A stretch of DNA of 14,162 nt from Acidobacteriaceae bacterium (GTDB lineage: Bacteria > Acidobacteriota > Terriglobia > Terriglobales > Acidobacteriaceae), in the NCBI GenBank assembly GCA_030044455.1, contig JASHVU010000276.1:1-14162 (forward strand), in the 5' to 3' direction. The position numbers were made by a program, and so were the translations under genes. Positions 13,566 through 14,162 of this stretch are shown piece by piece. The notes beneath the pieces are model-generated. The model did not search any database. It was not told where the DNA came from and saw only the letters and a list, made by a program, of their open reading frames with translations. The stretch's first letter is position 1, and every line of letters begins with the position of its first letter.

Positions 13566-14162
13566 ATGCGTCTCCGCCGATCATTCGCGCTTTTGCTTCT
13601 GCTGTCGCTCGCTGCAGCGGCAGGTGCGGCGCAGAGTGCTGAGAGTGTGGAGGGCAGTAGCGGTAAAGCTCTGCCGCCGGCCGTGAACGAGACCATCGTT
13701 GTCACCGCCGACGTAAACCAGAGCGACGTACTGTCGCCCGATCCCGCGGTCAGGGTTTTCGCAACCGAGAACCTGCTCGACGCCAATCCCGGCCGGCCCG
13801 GCGCGCCCATCTCCATACCCGGATACCCCGTTGAGACTGCCTCGAGCGGCATCAAGGCACCGCAGTACTTTGCCCCTGGCGTCGCCGGCGATCACGGCGA
13901 GCCCATCGCGCAGTACATCCAGGTTGGCACCTATCTTATGCCCAATAACCTCTCGGCGAATGCGCACGGCAACGGCTATGCCGACCCGAATATCTTGATT
14001 GCCGGCGTAATTGAAAGCGTGCAGGTAGATGGGGGCGCCTACAATGTGCGCGAAGGCAATCACGCGCTAAACATGGCCGCGACGTATGGGCTGCGCACGC
14101 ATCTGGAACCATTTTCGACGTGGGTTGCCGACGATCGAGACTTTACTGTTACGGCCGGAGTG
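13566..14162 (+). CDS. TonB-dependent outer-membrane receptor, N-terminal part (cut by window edge)
   Basis: From the ATG at 13566 the frame stays open for 199 codons to the end of the window. A signal peptide (MRLRR, hydrophobic about 6-22, likely cleavage near GAA/QS at 22/23) is followed by a TonB-box-like ETIVVTADV (42-50). The plug domain then has PGRPGAPISIPG (75-86), IKAPQYFAPGVAGDHGEPIA (96-115), AHGNGYADPNILI (133-145) and VDGGAYNVREGNHALN (154-169). These blocks are typical of acidobacterial receptors without an N-terminal carboxypeptidase-regulatory domain. Such proteins import a bound ligand across the outer membrane using TonB energy; the ligand cannot be told from the plug. No good SD precedes the ATG, and the predicted leader is very short. 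The beta-barrel lies outside the window. Confidence 0.88.
   Translation, partial: MRLRRSFALLLLLSLAAAAGAAQSAESVEGSSGKALPPAVNETIVVTADVNQSDVLSPDPAVRVFATENLLDANPGRPGAPISIPGYPVETASSGIKAPQYFAPGVAGDHGEPIAQYIQVGTYLMPNNLSANAHGNGYADPNILIAGVIESVQVDGGAYNVREGNHALNMAATYGLRTHLEPFSTWVADDRDFTVTAGV

Overview
The window looks like chromosomal DNA from an Acidobacteriota soil bacterium (probably class Terriglobia/Acidobacteriaceae). This is inferred from the style of the TonB-dependent receptor (GRPGAP...IPG, GNGYADPN, VREGN blocks), the 'CLNCEHRHLRMFC' Crp/Fnr regulator, the DUF4070 radical SAM protein and the moderately high GC content. No tRNA, rRNA, CRISPR array, insertion sequence or phage gene was seen. 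Two genes run off the edges: a Dph6-like ATP pyrophosphatase on the left and a TonB-dependent receptor on the right.

Layout. Positions 1-561 (minus): PP-loop protein. 668-1462 (plus): exported protein of unknown function. 1502-3145 (minus): B12-binding radical SAM/DUF4070 protein; the DNA around its 3' end carries a short out-of-frame remnant of a second DUF4070 gene. 3303-5873 (minus): exported GH3 beta-glucosidase with a PA14 insert. 5874-6309: a long non-coding gap with one operator. 6310-7209 (plus): tandem universal stress protein (Usp). 7424-7930 (plus): a cyclic-nucleotide-binding-fold protein without a DNA-binding domain. 8130-8843 (plus): a Crp/Fnr regulator with an N-terminal cysteine cluster. 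9030-10700 (plus): a protein with an unrecognised beta-rich N-terminal part and seven tandem 41-42-residue repeats, probably a seven-bladed propeller. 10960-11907 (minus): a second tandem Usp. 12058-12984 (plus): exported alpha/beta-hydrolase esterase, followed after 9 bp by a MogA/MoaB-type molybdenum-cofactor gene (12994-13473). 13566-end (plus): TonB-dependent receptor.

The most coherent signal is a probable local regulon. Four intergenic palindromes of the TGTGA-N6-TCACA class sit upstream of the first Usp (6179-6194), the Crp/Fnr gene itself (8020-8035), the divergent Usp/esterase pair (11961-11980) and the TonB receptor (13502-13517). The regulator's recognition helix carries the CRP-type SRETVxR motif that reads TGTGA. 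However, its cAMP-contact residues are missing and it has an FNR-like CxxC...C cluster, so the signal is more likely redox, oxygen or NO than cAMP. At the regulator's own promoter, and approximately at the esterase promoter, the operator lies about 41 bp upstream of a plausible transcription start, the geometry expected for class II activation. The inferred picture is a stress or oxygen-limitation circuit controlling two tandem Usp proteins, an HTH-less sensor-fold protein, a periplasmic esterase with a Moco gene, and an outer-membrane receptor. All domain and motif calls were made by eye without database searches.
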